Positions 16,192-24,111 of a DNA stretch of 40,199 nt are shown here, piece after piece. Source of the stretch: Flammeovirgaceae bacterium UBA2371 (GTDB taxonomy: Bacteria > Bacteroidota > Bacteroidia > Cytophagales > Cyclobacteriaceae); NCBI GenBank assembly GCA_002345965.1, contig DDTF01000057.1, positions 25,996-66,194 of the forward strand, in the 5' to 3' direction. How positions within the stretch are numbered: position 1 is the stretch's first letter; each line of letters starts with the position of its first letter. The notes beneath the pieces are model-generated. The model made no database searches. It had not been told where the DNA came from and saw only the letters and a list, made by a program, of their open reading frames with translations. A program made the translations under genes and the position numbers.

Positions 16192-16650
16192 ATGCACTAT
16201 TCAATTCAACCTGCTGATCCCAAGGATTACCCCGAGCTGGTAGACATATGGGAAGCTTCAGTACGCAAAACACATCACTTCCTCAAAGAATCCGATCTGT
16301 TGTATTTCAAGCCACTAATCCTGAATGAATACTTTTATGCCGTTGATTTGCATTGCCTTAAAGACCAGGAGGCAATAGTTGGTTTTCTGGGTACTAAAGA
16401 CGGGAAAATTGAAATGCTATTCGTATTACCTGCTTACATGGGCAAAGGTGCCGGTAAAACCCTGCTGCTGTACGCCATCAATTCCCTGAATGCCACTTTG
16501 GTAGACGTTAACGAGCAGAATAGTTCCGCAGTTGGGTTTTACCAACATATGGGTTTTGAAACCATCAATAGATCAGATCTGGATGGGCTTGGAAAGCCCT
16601 ATCCCATGCTGCATATGCAACTGAGTAAAACTTTAAAACAAAAAAGATAA
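16192..16650 (+). CDS. GNAT-family N-acetyltransferase
   Basis: 152 residues with the GNAT fold. Motif A, with the acetyl-CoA pyrophosphate loop, is seen as IEMLFVLPAYMGKGAGKTLL, and the C-terminal strand-helix as LVDVNEQNSSAVGFYQHMGFE. The opening MHYSIQPADPKDYPELVDIWEASVRKTHHFL is typical of the YjaB/YiiD-like small acetyltransferases. The acceptor is unknown. It is divergent from ribE, with 80 nt between them; TAATATTG at 16167-16174 may be its -7 box. Dps follows after 71 nt. Confidence 0.88.
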   Translation: MHYSIQPADPKDYPELVDIWEASVRKTHHFLKESDLLYFKPLILNEYFYAVDLHCLKDQEAIVGFLGTKDGKIEMLFVLPAYMGKGAGKTLLLYAINSLNATLVDVNEQNSSAVGFYQHMGFETINRSDLDGLGKPYPMLHMQLSKTLKQKR

Positions 16651-16721
16651 TACGGGGATAAGCATGAACAAAATAACGGTTCATTTGTTATTTACATAGC
16701 ATTAAGTAAATCAAAAACGAC

Positions 16722-17201
16722 ATGAGCAATTTAAATCAAATAGGACTTAACGAGGCAAAAACAAAAGAGCTGGCCATATTACTGAACGACCTGCTGGCCA
16801 ACTACTCTACGTTTTATCAGAATGTGAGGGGTTATCACTGGAATATTAAAGGTGATAAATTCTTTGAACTTCATTTGAAATTTGAGGAGCTGTACAATAA
16901 CCTTTTTCTAAAAATTGATGAGGTAGCCGAAAGGATTCTTACACTGGGATTTGCTCCCAACCACAAATACAGTGACTACCTCAAAGAGGCAGAGATTCCT
17001 GAAAGTAAAGAAGTGTCTGATGGTCACAAAGCGGTATCCAATATTCTGGAGGCATTTAAAATCTTATTGCTGAAGCAACGACACATCCTTAATCTGTCCG
17101 ATGAAATTCATGACGAAGGAACCAATGCACAAATGAGTGACAACATTCGCGAACAGGAAAAACTCGTTTGGATGTACTCTTCTTTTTTAAATAAAGGATA
17201 A
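16722..17201 (+). CDS. dps: Dps-family ferritin-like protein
   Basis: 159 residues, a four-helix bundle. The intersubunit ferroxidase ligands of Dps are all present with correct spacing: His39 in GYHWN, His51, Asp66 and Glu70 in KIDEVAERI (equivalents of His31, His43, Asp58 and Glu62 of Listeria Dps). The protein should form a 12-mer that oxidises iron with hydrogen peroxide and so protects DNA. The N-terminus is short and not lysine-rich, so direct DNA binding is uncertain. The SDR gene follows after 35 nt and may be co-transcribed. Confidence 0.93.
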   Translation: MSNLNQIGLNEAKTKELAILLNDLLANYSTFYQNVRGYHWNIKGDKFFELHLKFEELYNNLFLKIDEVAERILTLGFAPNHKYSDYLKEAEIPESKEVSDGHKAVSNILEAFKILLLKQRHILNLSDEIHDEGTNAQMSDNIREQEKLVWMYSSFLNKG

Positions 17202-17236
17202 TCGAAAATTCAATTCAATAGGCAACCGGTAATTCC

Positions 17237-18652
17237 ATGAAAATCCTGCTAACCGGTGCCACCGGATACATAGGCAAAAGATTACTTCCAGTCCTGATCA
17301 ATATGGGGCACGAAGTAATCTGTTGTGTAAGAGATAAAAATCGGTTCAATCCTCCTCCATCCCTAATCAACAAGCTCAAAATAATTGAGGTAGACTTTTT
17401 AAAAAAGGAATCACTACAGGCCATTCCGCACGACATTGACGGAGCCTTTTATCTTATGCACTCGATGTCAACCTCCAGTGATTACCAGACATTGGAGTTG
17501 ACTTCGGCCAACAACTTCAGGGAAGCAATAAATCATACGCAAGCAAAGCATGTCGTGTACTTAAGTGGCATCATCAATGAGAACACCCTTTCCAAACACC
17601 TTTCGTCACGTAAAGCGGTAGAAGATGAACTGGGCAAAGGGCAATATCATTTCACCACGCTAAGGGCCGGGATTATTATCGGATCAGGAAGTGCCTCTTT
17701 TGAAATCATACGAGATTTAGTGGAAAAACTCCCTATCATGATTACTCCAAAATGGTTGCGCACCAAGTGCCAGCCTATTGGAATTGCGGATGTCATTAGT
17801 TTTCTCAGTCAGACAATTTTTAATGAAAAAACATTTGACAAGAGCTTTGACATAGGAGGACCAGATATATTGTCCTATAAGGAAATGTTACTTGGATTTG
17901 CGCGCGTGAGAGGCCTTAAAAGAAAAATTTTTATCGTGCCTGTAATGACACCCCGACTCTCATCCTATTGGTTGTATTTTGTTACTGCCACGTCTTATAA
18001 GCTTGCAACCTCATTGGTAGACAGCATGAAGGTTGAAGTAGTGTGTCGCAACAATGATCTAAATATTATTCTGGGTATTAACCCCATAGGATATGAGGAG
18101 GCTTTGAAAAGGACATTCACGAAGATTGAGGGCAATCAAATTCTATCCAGCTGGAAAGATTCACTCATCAGTGGAACGCTGAAAATCAATTTATCAGAAT
18201 TTCTTATCGTCCCTACCCACGGCTGCATGACCGATCAACGCAGCAAGGTTATTCAATCAAGAGCTGAAAGTATAGAAAAAATATGGAGTATCGGTGGCAA
18301 CACGGGGTGGTACTATGCGGATACGCTGTGGGTGATACGAGGTTTTATTGACAAACTATTTGGCGGGGTTGGTTTGCGCAGAGGCCGGACCCACGACCAT
18401 AAATTGAATGCGGGCGATGCTGTAGACTTCTGGCGCGTGTTATACGCCAATAAAGAGGAAGGCAGGTTGCTGCTCTTTGCAGAAATGAAACTGCCCGGGG
18501 AAGCCTGGCTTGAATTTAAAATTAAGGAGAATGTGCTATATCAAACTGCCACCTTTCGCCCTAAAGGTGTATGGGGAAGATTGTACTGGTACAGTGTGCT
18601 CCCCTTTCATGGTATTGTTTTCAAGGGTATGCTATCTAAGCTGGCCGCATAA
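17237..18652 (+). CDS. SDR-family oxidoreductase with C-terminal DUF2867 domain
   Basis: 471 residues. The N-terminal half is an atypical short-chain dehydrogenase with the nucleotide motif GATGYIG (7-13), then DGAFYLMHSM and VYLSGI. The C-terminal half from about residue 310 (GCMTDQRSKVIQSRAESIEKIWSIGGNTGWYYAD ... GGVGLRRGR) is the DUF2867/START-like domain that accompanies this SDR type in many bacteria. The substrate is unknown; related SDRs include quinone- or ubiquinone-binding subunits such as NDUFA9-like proteins. It lies 35 nt after dps on the same strand. The following 177 nt hold only the promoter of the next gene. Confidence 0.87.
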   Translation: MKILLTGATGYIGKRLLPVLINMGHEVICCVRDKNRFNPPPSLINKLKIIEVDFLKKESLQAIPHDIDGAFYLMHSMSTSSDYQTLELTSANNFREAINHTQAKHVVYLSGIINENTLSKHLSSRKAVEDELGKGQYHFTTLRAGIIIGSGSASFEIIRDLVEKLPIMITPKWLRTKCQPIGIADVISFLSQTIFNEKTFDKSFDIGGPDILSYKEMLLGFARVRGLKRKIFIVPVMTPRLSSYWLYFVTATSYKLATSLVDSMKVEVVCRNNDLNIILGINPIGYEEALKRTFTKIEGNQILSSWKDSLISGTLKINLSEFLIVPTHGCMTDQRSKVIQSRAESIEKIWSIGGNTGWYYADTLWVIRGFIDKLFGGVGLRRGRTHDHKLNAGDAVDFWRVLYANKEEGRLLLFAEMKLPGEAWLEFKIKENVLYQTATFRPKGVWGRLYWYSVLPFHGIVFKGMLSKLAA

Positions 18653-18764
18653 ATCAATAATCATTTTCCCTCCTGTCCAATACGTCTAATTTCATCATTT
18701 ACTTTTTTGCCCCTCTTTTCTTTCTTCCCTAATACCCATTTCCAGTTAATTTTTTAAAAGCCCA

Positions 18765-18795
18765 ATTGGAATACAATAGCGAATTTCTAACTTTC
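18765..18795 (+). promoter_or_regulatory. Promoter of the GGCT-like lipoprotein gene
   Basis: ATTG (18765-18768), then 19 nt, then TAACTTTC (18788-18795), fits the Bacteroidota -33/-7 pattern with one mismatch in each element. The ATG lies 34 nt beyond the -7 box. Confidence 0.5.
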
Positions 18796-18829
18796 TGTAT
18801 TATTAAACAGAAAACTATTCGTTTATCCC

Positions 18830-19519
18830 ATGAAAAGAGAAATCAACCACCTGCTGGCCCTGTCCTTCTTACTTATATGTTTTGTTAGCTGCCAAAGCAC
18901 TCCCGAGAAACCAGAAATAGAAATTGAATCAGGAAAAGTAGGCATGATCGGCTATGGTTCTTTGATTTCTTTTAATGAAACAGAAGCTACATTAGGCAGA
19001 AAATACGAAGACAGTGTTTATTTGGTTCATCTGGAAGGTTATCAAAGGGAATGGAGTTATGTAGGTAGCAATAAGGACTCACTTCAGCCCAAAGAATTTT
19101 TTGATTACGATGGATTTTACATAAAAAACACAGACACCCTCTCGTTTGAGAAAATAATATTTTTAAACATTGCTGCTAAAGAAGGAGGTAGTGTTAATGC
19201 TGTATTGTACTTTATTTCTGAAAATGAGCTAGCTCAATTTGATGAAAGAGAGCTGGGTTATGAACGAATAGATGTTTCCAACAACCTGAGAGAATACAGC
19301 ATCAAAAACGGAAAAGTCTATGCTTACAAAGCACTTCCTGACAATACCTACGTTGCAGAAAGAGATCAAAATGTAAGTAAAATCGATAAATCCTATGTTG
19401 ATCTGGTTATTAATGCCTGCGACAGTATCGGTGCAGATTTTAGAAAAGAATATGATGCTTCTACCCTGCCTTTTCATCCTGACCTGATGGCTGAGGTTTT
19501 TTTTATTAAAATGAGATAA
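18830..19519 (+). CDS. Lipoprotein with gamma-glutamylcyclotransferase-like fold
   Basis: 229 residues. The signal ends in a lipobox with Cys21 (ICFVSC), so the domain lies outside the cytoplasm. The remainder looks like the GGCT/AIG2 fold: the substrate-loop motif IGYGSLIS (40-47) and, after the central barrel, FDERELGYERIDV (137-149) where Glu141 matches the catalytic glutamate of GGCT enzymes (LDxxEG). Such enzymes release 5-oxoproline from gamma-glutamyl amino acids or break glutathione down. A lipid-anchored version is unusual. The next gene, 106 nt downstream, is a lipoprotein of the proline-iminopeptidase family. The fold call is fairly good, the activity inferred. Confidence 0.72.
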   Translation: MKREINHLLALSFLLICFVSCQSTPEKPEIEIESGKVGMIGYGSLISFNETEATLGRKYEDSVYLVHLEGYQREWSYVGSNKDSLQPKEFFDYDGFYIKNTDTLSFEKIIFLNIAAKEGGSVNAVLYFISENELAQFDERELGYERIDVSNNLREYSIKNGKVYAYKALPDNTYVAERDQNVSKIDKSYVDLVINACDSIGADFRKEYDASTLPFHPDLMAEVFFIKMR

Positions 19520-19558
19520 CCATCCGATACACTTGTCCATTAAGCAATAGGAAAACTG

Positions 19559-19590
19559 CTTGAATTATTGCTAGCCAATTTCTAATTTCA
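19559..19590 (+). promoter_or_regulatory. Candidate promoter of the proline-iminopeptidase-like gene
   Basis: CTTG (19559-19562), a 20-nt spacer and TAATTTCA (19583-19590) resemble -33/-7 elements, with two mismatches in the -7 box. The ATG at 19626 lies 35 nt further on. Confidence 0.35.
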
Positions 19591-19625
19591 GGAACTCTTT
19601 CTACTTGACCAAAAACTCAACATTT

Positions 19626-20657
19626 ATGAAACACCTGGCATTCATCATCCTGGCATCTTTGGCAATTAGTTGCAACAATGCCCCCGAAAAAAGCAGCAAG
19701 AATAATTATTTAGACGATTCAAACCGCGAAGATAGATTAAGTGGTGGAGTGAGGATGATTCCCATTAAAACACCTTCTGGTGAATTTAAAGTTTGGACCA
19801 AGCGCGTAGGTAATAATCCAACCATGAAAGTGTTGTTGTTACACGGTGGGCCAGGATCTACCCATGAATATTTTGAATGCTTTGATTCTTATTTGCCCAA
19901 CGCGGAAATAGAATATTATTACTATGATCAGCTGGAATCTGCATACAGTGATCAGCCTTCGGATAGTTCCTTATGGAATATTGATCGGTTTGTGGATGAA
20001 GTGGAGCAGGTTAGAACAGCTCTGGCTTTGGACAAAAGTAATTTTTATCTGCTTGGACACAGTTGGGGTGGAATCTTAGCCATTGAATATGCATTAAAAC
20101 ATCAGGACAATTTAAAAGGTCTTATTGTTTCCAATATGATGTCTTCAATACCTGATTATGTAAAATATGCCAATGACGTACTAGGACCTCAGCTGGATCC
20201 AACAGTTTTGGCTGAAATAAGAGCAATGGAGGCAAAAGGGGATTATACTAATCCCAGATATGGAGAATTGATTTTCACCCACTACTACCCGGAGCATGTG
20301 CTACGTATGCCGTTGGAGCAATGGCCCGATCCGGTAAACAGGGCGTTTGCAAGAATTAATAACGATATGTATGTAGCAATGCAAGGTCCAAGTGAATTTG
20401 GCGTGGTTGGTAATGCTAAATTGAAGAATTGGGATAGAAGCAAAGACTTATCTAAAATTACCGTACCCACCTTAACCATTGGAGGAGCCTACGACACCAT
20501 GGATCCCAAACACATGGAATGGATGGCTACTCAATTTCCTGATGGCCAGTATTTGCATTGTCCAACGGGTAGCCACATGTCTATGTATGATGACCAGGAG
20601 ACCTACATCAACGGATTAATCCAATTTGTAAAGGAGGTAGATCAAAGAAATCAATAA
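19626..20657 (+). CDS. Alpha/beta hydrolase lipoprotein, proline iminopeptidase family
   Basis: 343 residues from ATG 19626, chosen because it begins the signal MKHLAFIILASLAISC with lipobox Cys16; the TTG at 19605 only adds seven residues before it. The enzyme part has the oxyanion motif HGGPG (73-77), the S33-family DQ segment, the nucleophile Ser146 in GHSWGG, Asp in GGAYDTMDP and His in GSHMSMYD. Members cleave N-terminal proline or hydrolyse small amino-acid amides. The lipid anchor places it in the envelope, where it could trim short peptides. It follows the GGCT-like lipoprotein gene on the same strand. Confidence 0.88.
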   Translation: MKHLAFIILASLAISCNNAPEKSSKNNYLDDSNREDRLSGGVRMIPIKTPSGEFKVWTKRVGNNPTMKVLLLHGGPGSTHEYFECFDSYLPNAEIEYYYYDQLESAYSDQPSDSSLWNIDRFVDEVEQVRTALALDKSNFYLLGHSWGGILAIEYALKHQDNLKGLIVSNMMSSIPDYVKYANDVLGPQLDPTVLAEIRAMEAKGDYTNPRYGELIFTHYYPEHVLRMPLEQWPDPVNRAFARINNDMYVAMQGPSEFGVVGNAKLKNWDRSKDLSKITVPTLTIGGAYDTMDPKHMEWMATQFPDGQYLHCPTGSHMSMYDDQETYINGLIQFVKEVDQRNQ

Positions 20658-20679
20658 TACATTTTTCTTACAAAAAGCA

Positions 20680-20709
20680 ATGCAATCCTGTTACTCCACA
20701 GGATTGCAT
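20680..20709 (-). terminator. Intrinsic terminator of the FN3 lipoprotein gene
   Basis: A 12-bp perfect inverted repeat, ATGCAATCCTGT (20680-20691) with ACAGGATTGCAT (20698-20709), has a 6-nt loop. Reading the minus strand it is followed by TTGCTTTTTG, so it ends transcription of the FN3 gene. The plus side lacks a T run, although it lies 22 nt after the stop of the plus-strand hydrolase gene. Confidence 0.75.
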
Positions 20710-20724
20710 GCTTAGAAAAGGGAA

Positions 20725-21108
20725 TTACTTGGTAGTAGCGTCCTTTACTACTGAATTAACAGATACCGTTGTACCTTTCTTCGCATACACTCTGAAATAA
20801 TACTTGGTAGAAGCTGCCAATCCGTTTACTGTGGTAGCTGTTCCCTGTATTTCTTTTTTGTTGTAGCCAGTAACAGTACTGCTAAAATTCGCGGTGGTAG
20901 ATACGTCCAACAAGTATTTTTCAGCACCTGTAACAGCTGACCATGTTGCTTTGAAGGAATTGGTTGTAATATCAGACGCTGCATTTAAATTGGGAGCTCC
21001 AAATGGTGTAGCATCGTCATCCTTGCTACAGGCCATCACCAACATTGCAAACAAAAATGCCAATGGAAGCATTCTCAATAGACCTTTTCCGCTTTCAATC
21101 TTATTCAT
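20725..21108 (-). CDS. Small fibronectin type III lipoprotein
   Basis: 127 residues from ATG 21108 (MNKIESGKGLLRMLPLAF...); the longer ORF upstream adds a Cys-rich stretch before the signal and is rejected. Lipobox Cys27 (LVMAC) is followed by an acidic SKDDD, which in Bacteroidota can act as a surface-export signal for lipoproteins. Residues about 36-127 are one fibronectin type III domain (TWSAVTGAEKYLLDVSTT, AASTKYYFRVYAKKG). It is probably surface-exposed and adhesive or structural; no enzyme is fused. A terminator follows directly. Confidence 0.82.
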   Translation of the reverse strand: MNKIESGKGLLRMLPLAFLFAMLVMACSKDDDATPFGAPNLNAASDITTNSFKATWSAVTGAEKYLLDVSTTANFSSTVTGYNKKEIQGTATTVNGLAASTKYYFRVYAKKGTTVSVNSVVKDATTK

Positions 21109-21357
21109 AAATAAAATATTTGGTTTGTGCCCTGTTTGACACCAGCAGAAAGTACAAGGTTGGAAACGAATCAATATTTTTTTGAATATTAATTGTTAGT
21201 ACTTTTTTTTATCTGCTCTATAACAAATCCAATTCAAGTTCGTTATGATTGATTTTTGTTCTAGGATTTCAACACTGACAAATGATGTTTTGCCCTGGTG
21301 GATAAAAAGCTTGATATCAGCAATCAGAGTAAACACCTGACCAATTCCAGAACCTGT

Positions 21358-22920
21358 TTAATGGTGATCATTACTAATCAACACTGACAATTGGCGGATG
21401 AGATTATCCAGATGCACTGCTTCATCGTGCATGTGTCGAATAACTTTTTTCTTTTCTTCACCATTTACATAGCCTTTGAGGTAGAGGTTCATAAGGCCCA
21501 GCATAGTGGCCACATGCGCCCGCACTTGATGCGAGTTGATAAAGGCATATTGTTCCAAAGCATGAAATTGTTTTTCTAATCTTCTTTGGTACTTCTTTTT
21601 ATCACTGATATCTCTAATGAAGGCAGCAATAAGGGGTTGTTCTTCTACGTCCATTACAGATATGCTTACCTCCAGGTCTATTAATGATCCGTTTTTGTGG
21701 CGGTGCTTGGTGTCTATTTGGAATGCACCCCTTTCAATAATTTCATTTATTTTTTCTTTGATCTCTTCCTCTGAAAATACGCCTTCAAGTTCACTAATGT
21801 TCTTTTTTAAAATTTCCTCTTGCTCGTAGCCGACCATATTGGCATAAGCTGCATTGGTAGTAATGATTTTTCCATTAACGTCTGCCAACAGGAAACCATC
21901 CAACATCCCTTTCAATATTAACTGATTGCGGTTTATCAGCACCTTATTTTGTCGGACCGAATCAAGCCGCTCTGTGATATCATCCGCGTAACCATATTCC
22001 AACTTGCGGCCATTGTCTTCGTCTACCACCTTTACCCTTGCACAAATCCATCGTACCTCACCATCTGGTTTTAGAATTCGGTAGGTAATGTCGGCATCCA
22101 AACTTTCAGTCAAATTTTCATAGGCTTTGCGAACAATATTTACGTCATCGGGATGCACAGCCTGAATAAAGTCAGAGGTATCTTCATACAGTTTATAACG
22201 CCTTCTCCCCCATATTTTCTCATAAGATGGACTGACATATAAGGTTTTGTTTTCCACAACATCATTCACCCAATATACCCCCGAAATGTTTTCAATTACA
22301 TTCTGAAATTGATGCTCTGATCGCAATAAGTTCAAATGATGATCTGATGTATAGGCCCTCTCCAGGTCCGCACGACTTTTAGTTAATTTGTCAGCTGCAT
22401 TTTGAAGCAGCTTCGCACAGTAATCCATCACATTCATTTCGAGCTGGTCCGGCTCCCTGATTGATTTGGTGTAGACATTGAATACGCCCACCACCCTGTC
22501 ACCAATTAAAATGGGCGTAGCCCAGCTTGATTTAAGGCCTTCTCCGAGAGCCAAATCACGATGAACTACCCATATTGGATCTTTTGAAATATCGGATGTT
22601 ATCACCTGACGCTTTCTATAAGCTGCTGCACCAGCTGAACCAGCTATCGGGCCAATTCCTTCTCCGGTAATGGCACTGAGGTATGAATCTGATAAACTGG
22701 AACTAATCACGCTTTCAAAAAACTCCCCCTTTTCGTCAAGCACCGCATAGGAACACAAGACCTGATCCAGTAACGCTTCGCATTCTTCACATATGGCTTT
22801 CTGAATCCTGTGAAGTGGCTCACGTTCTGCAATCATGGCAAGAATGGCTGCTCCCGATTCAAATATCGAGGCCATTAAATGCCGCTGGGTCAATCCTGAT
22901 GTTGTACTTTCTTTCTTCAC
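21358..22920 (-). CDS. GAF-PAS-PAS sensor protein with a DHp-like end but no ATPase domain
   Basis: 520 residues with a GTG start (22920); an in-frame stop lies 18 nt upstream and the next Met is residue 16. Domains: GAF at about 25-180 (GPIAGSAGAAAYRKRQVITSDI), PAS with PAC at 203-320 (YVSPSYEKIWGRR ... ITERLD), a second PAS at 330-445 (GFLLADVNGKIITTNAAY ... FIRDISDKK), then a helical DHp-like segment 450-515 with His464 in FINSHQVRAHVATMLGL. The protein ends there, so no kinase ATPase domain follows. The GAF domain is clearly related to that of the large kinase encoded at 24112-27906. It lies 42 nt after the stand-alone receiver gene and may form a unit with it. It may accept phosphate from, or dimerise with, another kinase. 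Confidence 0.87.
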   Translation of the reverse strand: MKKESTTSGLTQRHLMASIFESGAAILAMIAEREPLHRIQKAICEECEALLDQVLCSYAVLDEKGEFFESVISSSLSDSYLSAITGEGIGPIAGSAGAAAYRKRQVITSDISKDPIWVVHRDLALGEGLKSSWATPILIGDRVVGVFNVYTKSIREPDQLEMNVMDYCAKLLQNAADKLTKSRADLERAYTSDHHLNLLRSEHQFQNVIENISGVYWVNDVVENKTLYVSPSYEKIWGRRRYKLYEDTSDFIQAVHPDDVNIVRKAYENLTESLDADITYRILKPDGEVRWICARVKVVDEDNGRKLEYGYADDITERLDSVRQNKVLINRNQLILKGMLDGFLLADVNGKIITTNAAYANMVGYEQEEILKKNISELEGVFSEEEIKEKINEIIERGAFQIDTKHRHKNGSLIDLEVSISVMDVEEQPLIAAFIRDISDKKKYQRRLEKQFHALEQYAFINSHQVRAHVATMLGLMNLYLKGYVNGEEKKKVIRHMHDEAVHLDNLIRQLSVLISNDHH

Positions 22921-22962
22921 TGTACTGTTAGGTCTTCTTTATTATATTGAGAGATGAGCAGG

Positions 22963-23361
22963 TTATTGAGAGTTAACACCGTCATTACAAAATTTTATTA
23001 TTGCTTTTATTGCTTCTTCAAATTGAACTGATTTGTCATAGAACTCATCTGCTCCGAGAGCAAAACAGCGCTCTTTAAAATAGAAATTACTGTTGTTGGT
23101 AAATATGATTATATACGGCTTATGCTCCTGATCCTTTAACAACTCCAGAATCTTGAGTCCATTTGTGCCCGGTAGCTGAATATCCAATAGAATGATATCA
23201 GGTTTTTCATTGACAATTCTTTTATAACCGGACGTTCCATTTCTAACTGACCCTAGTATTTTCAGATTTTTAACTTCCTTCAAAAAATTGAGCAATCTCC
23301 AGGTAATGGAGACAGAATCTTCAATGATCAGTAAGGATTTGGGTTGAGTAGACATATCCAT
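22963..23361 (-). CDS. Stand-alone response-regulator receiver domain
   Basis: 132 residues, only a CheY-like receiver. Phosphoacceptor Asp60 in DIILLDIQLPG, acidic pair Glu14-Asp15, Thr88 and Lys110 in FYDKS are in place. ATG 23361 is used; a second ATG two codons later is possible. It has no output domain, so it should act by phosphotransfer or protein contact. It is between the NarL-type regulator and the GAF-PAS-PAS gene, all on the minus strand. Confidence 0.9.
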   Translation of the reverse strand: MDMSTQPKSLLIIEDSVSITWRLLNFLKEVKNLKILGSVRNGTSGYKRIVNEKPDIILLDIQLPGTNGLKILELLKDQEHKPYIIIFTNNSNFYFKERCFALGADEFYDKSVQFEEAIKAIIKFCNDGVNSQ

Positions 23362-23465
23362 TTTGTTTCCTCAAAGATCGGACAGGAAAAATGCCTTTTT
23401 TATAGCTACTCTATTGAAAGAAATGTAGGGTAATACTGAAGTCGTGTAGTGGAATCTTTACACGA

Positions 23466-24104
23466 TCATTTTAAATTGTGCTCTATGGCATATTGAATTA
23501 AATCCGCATTGCTTTTCAGTTTCATTTTTTCCAGAATGCGCGCACGATAAGTACTGATTGTATTGGGACTCAAGTGCAGCTTTTTGCCAATCGCATTAAG
23601 AGATCTTCCATTTGCAATCTGCTTCAACACCTCCAGTTCGCGGTCCGACAATTGTTCATGAAGTTCTTGTTGGGTGTTTGTACCCAGGTAATTGGCCATG
23701 ATTGCAGCCAATGAAGAAGAAATATATTTCTTACCGGCCAAAATATGTCTTACCGCTTTTATCAGTTCTTCAGGCGCGCTTTCCTTTGTAAGATAGCCTG
23801 AGGCACCCATGCGGAGAGAACGAATGGCATACTGCTCCTCGGCATGCATGCTAAGGATGAGCACCAAAATTTCAGGATGTATAGCCTTCACTTTTTTACA
23901 CAATTCCAGACCTGTGGTACCCGGCATACTAATGTCACAAATCAGCAAATCAAAAGTGTTATTCTCTAGTGCAGCAATCACTTCCTTTCCATCGCTCGCC
24001 TCGGATATACGCGATTCAGGAAACTCATCCACCAGAATTTGTTTTAAACCTTTTCGTACAATGGCGTGATCATCTGCCAGCATGAATTTTAAATCTTGCT
24101 TCAT
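23466..24104 (-). CDS. NarL/FixJ-type response regulator (LuxR HTH)
   Basis: 212 residues. The receiver domain (1-120) has Asp11-Asp12, phosphoacceptor Asp57 in LLICDISMPG, Ser85 and Lys107. The LuxR-type HTH (about 150-208) has LSDRELEVLKQIANGRSLNAIGKKLHLSPNTISTYRARILEKM. It starts 7 nt after the stop of the big kinase gene, so the two form a cognate pair: the kinase has a HisKA_3 domain, which works with NarL-type regulators. Target genes are unknown. Confidence 0.94.
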   Translation of the reverse strand: MKQDLKFMLADDHAIVRKGLKQILVDEFPESRISEASDGKEVIAALENNTFDLLICDISMPGTTGLELCKKVKAIHPEILVLILSMHAEEQYAIRSLRMGASGYLTKESAPEELIKAVRHILAGKKYISSSLAAIMANYLGTNTQQELHEQLSDRELEVLKQIANGRSLNAIGKKLHLSPNTISTYRARILEKMKLKSNADLIQYAIEHNLK

Positions 24105-24111
24105 AAAACAA

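Noticed and set aside
21109..21357. Possible small RNA or gene in the 249-nt gap downstream of the GAF-PAS-PAS gene
   Set aside because: No hairpin with T run, no ORF with codon bias and no clear promoter pair was found. It probably holds only the promoter of the FN3 gene.
22921..23465. Possible additional gene pieces between the signalling genes
   Set aside because: Gaps are 42 and 104 nt, with no coding frame and no terminator. They are plain intercistronic spacers.
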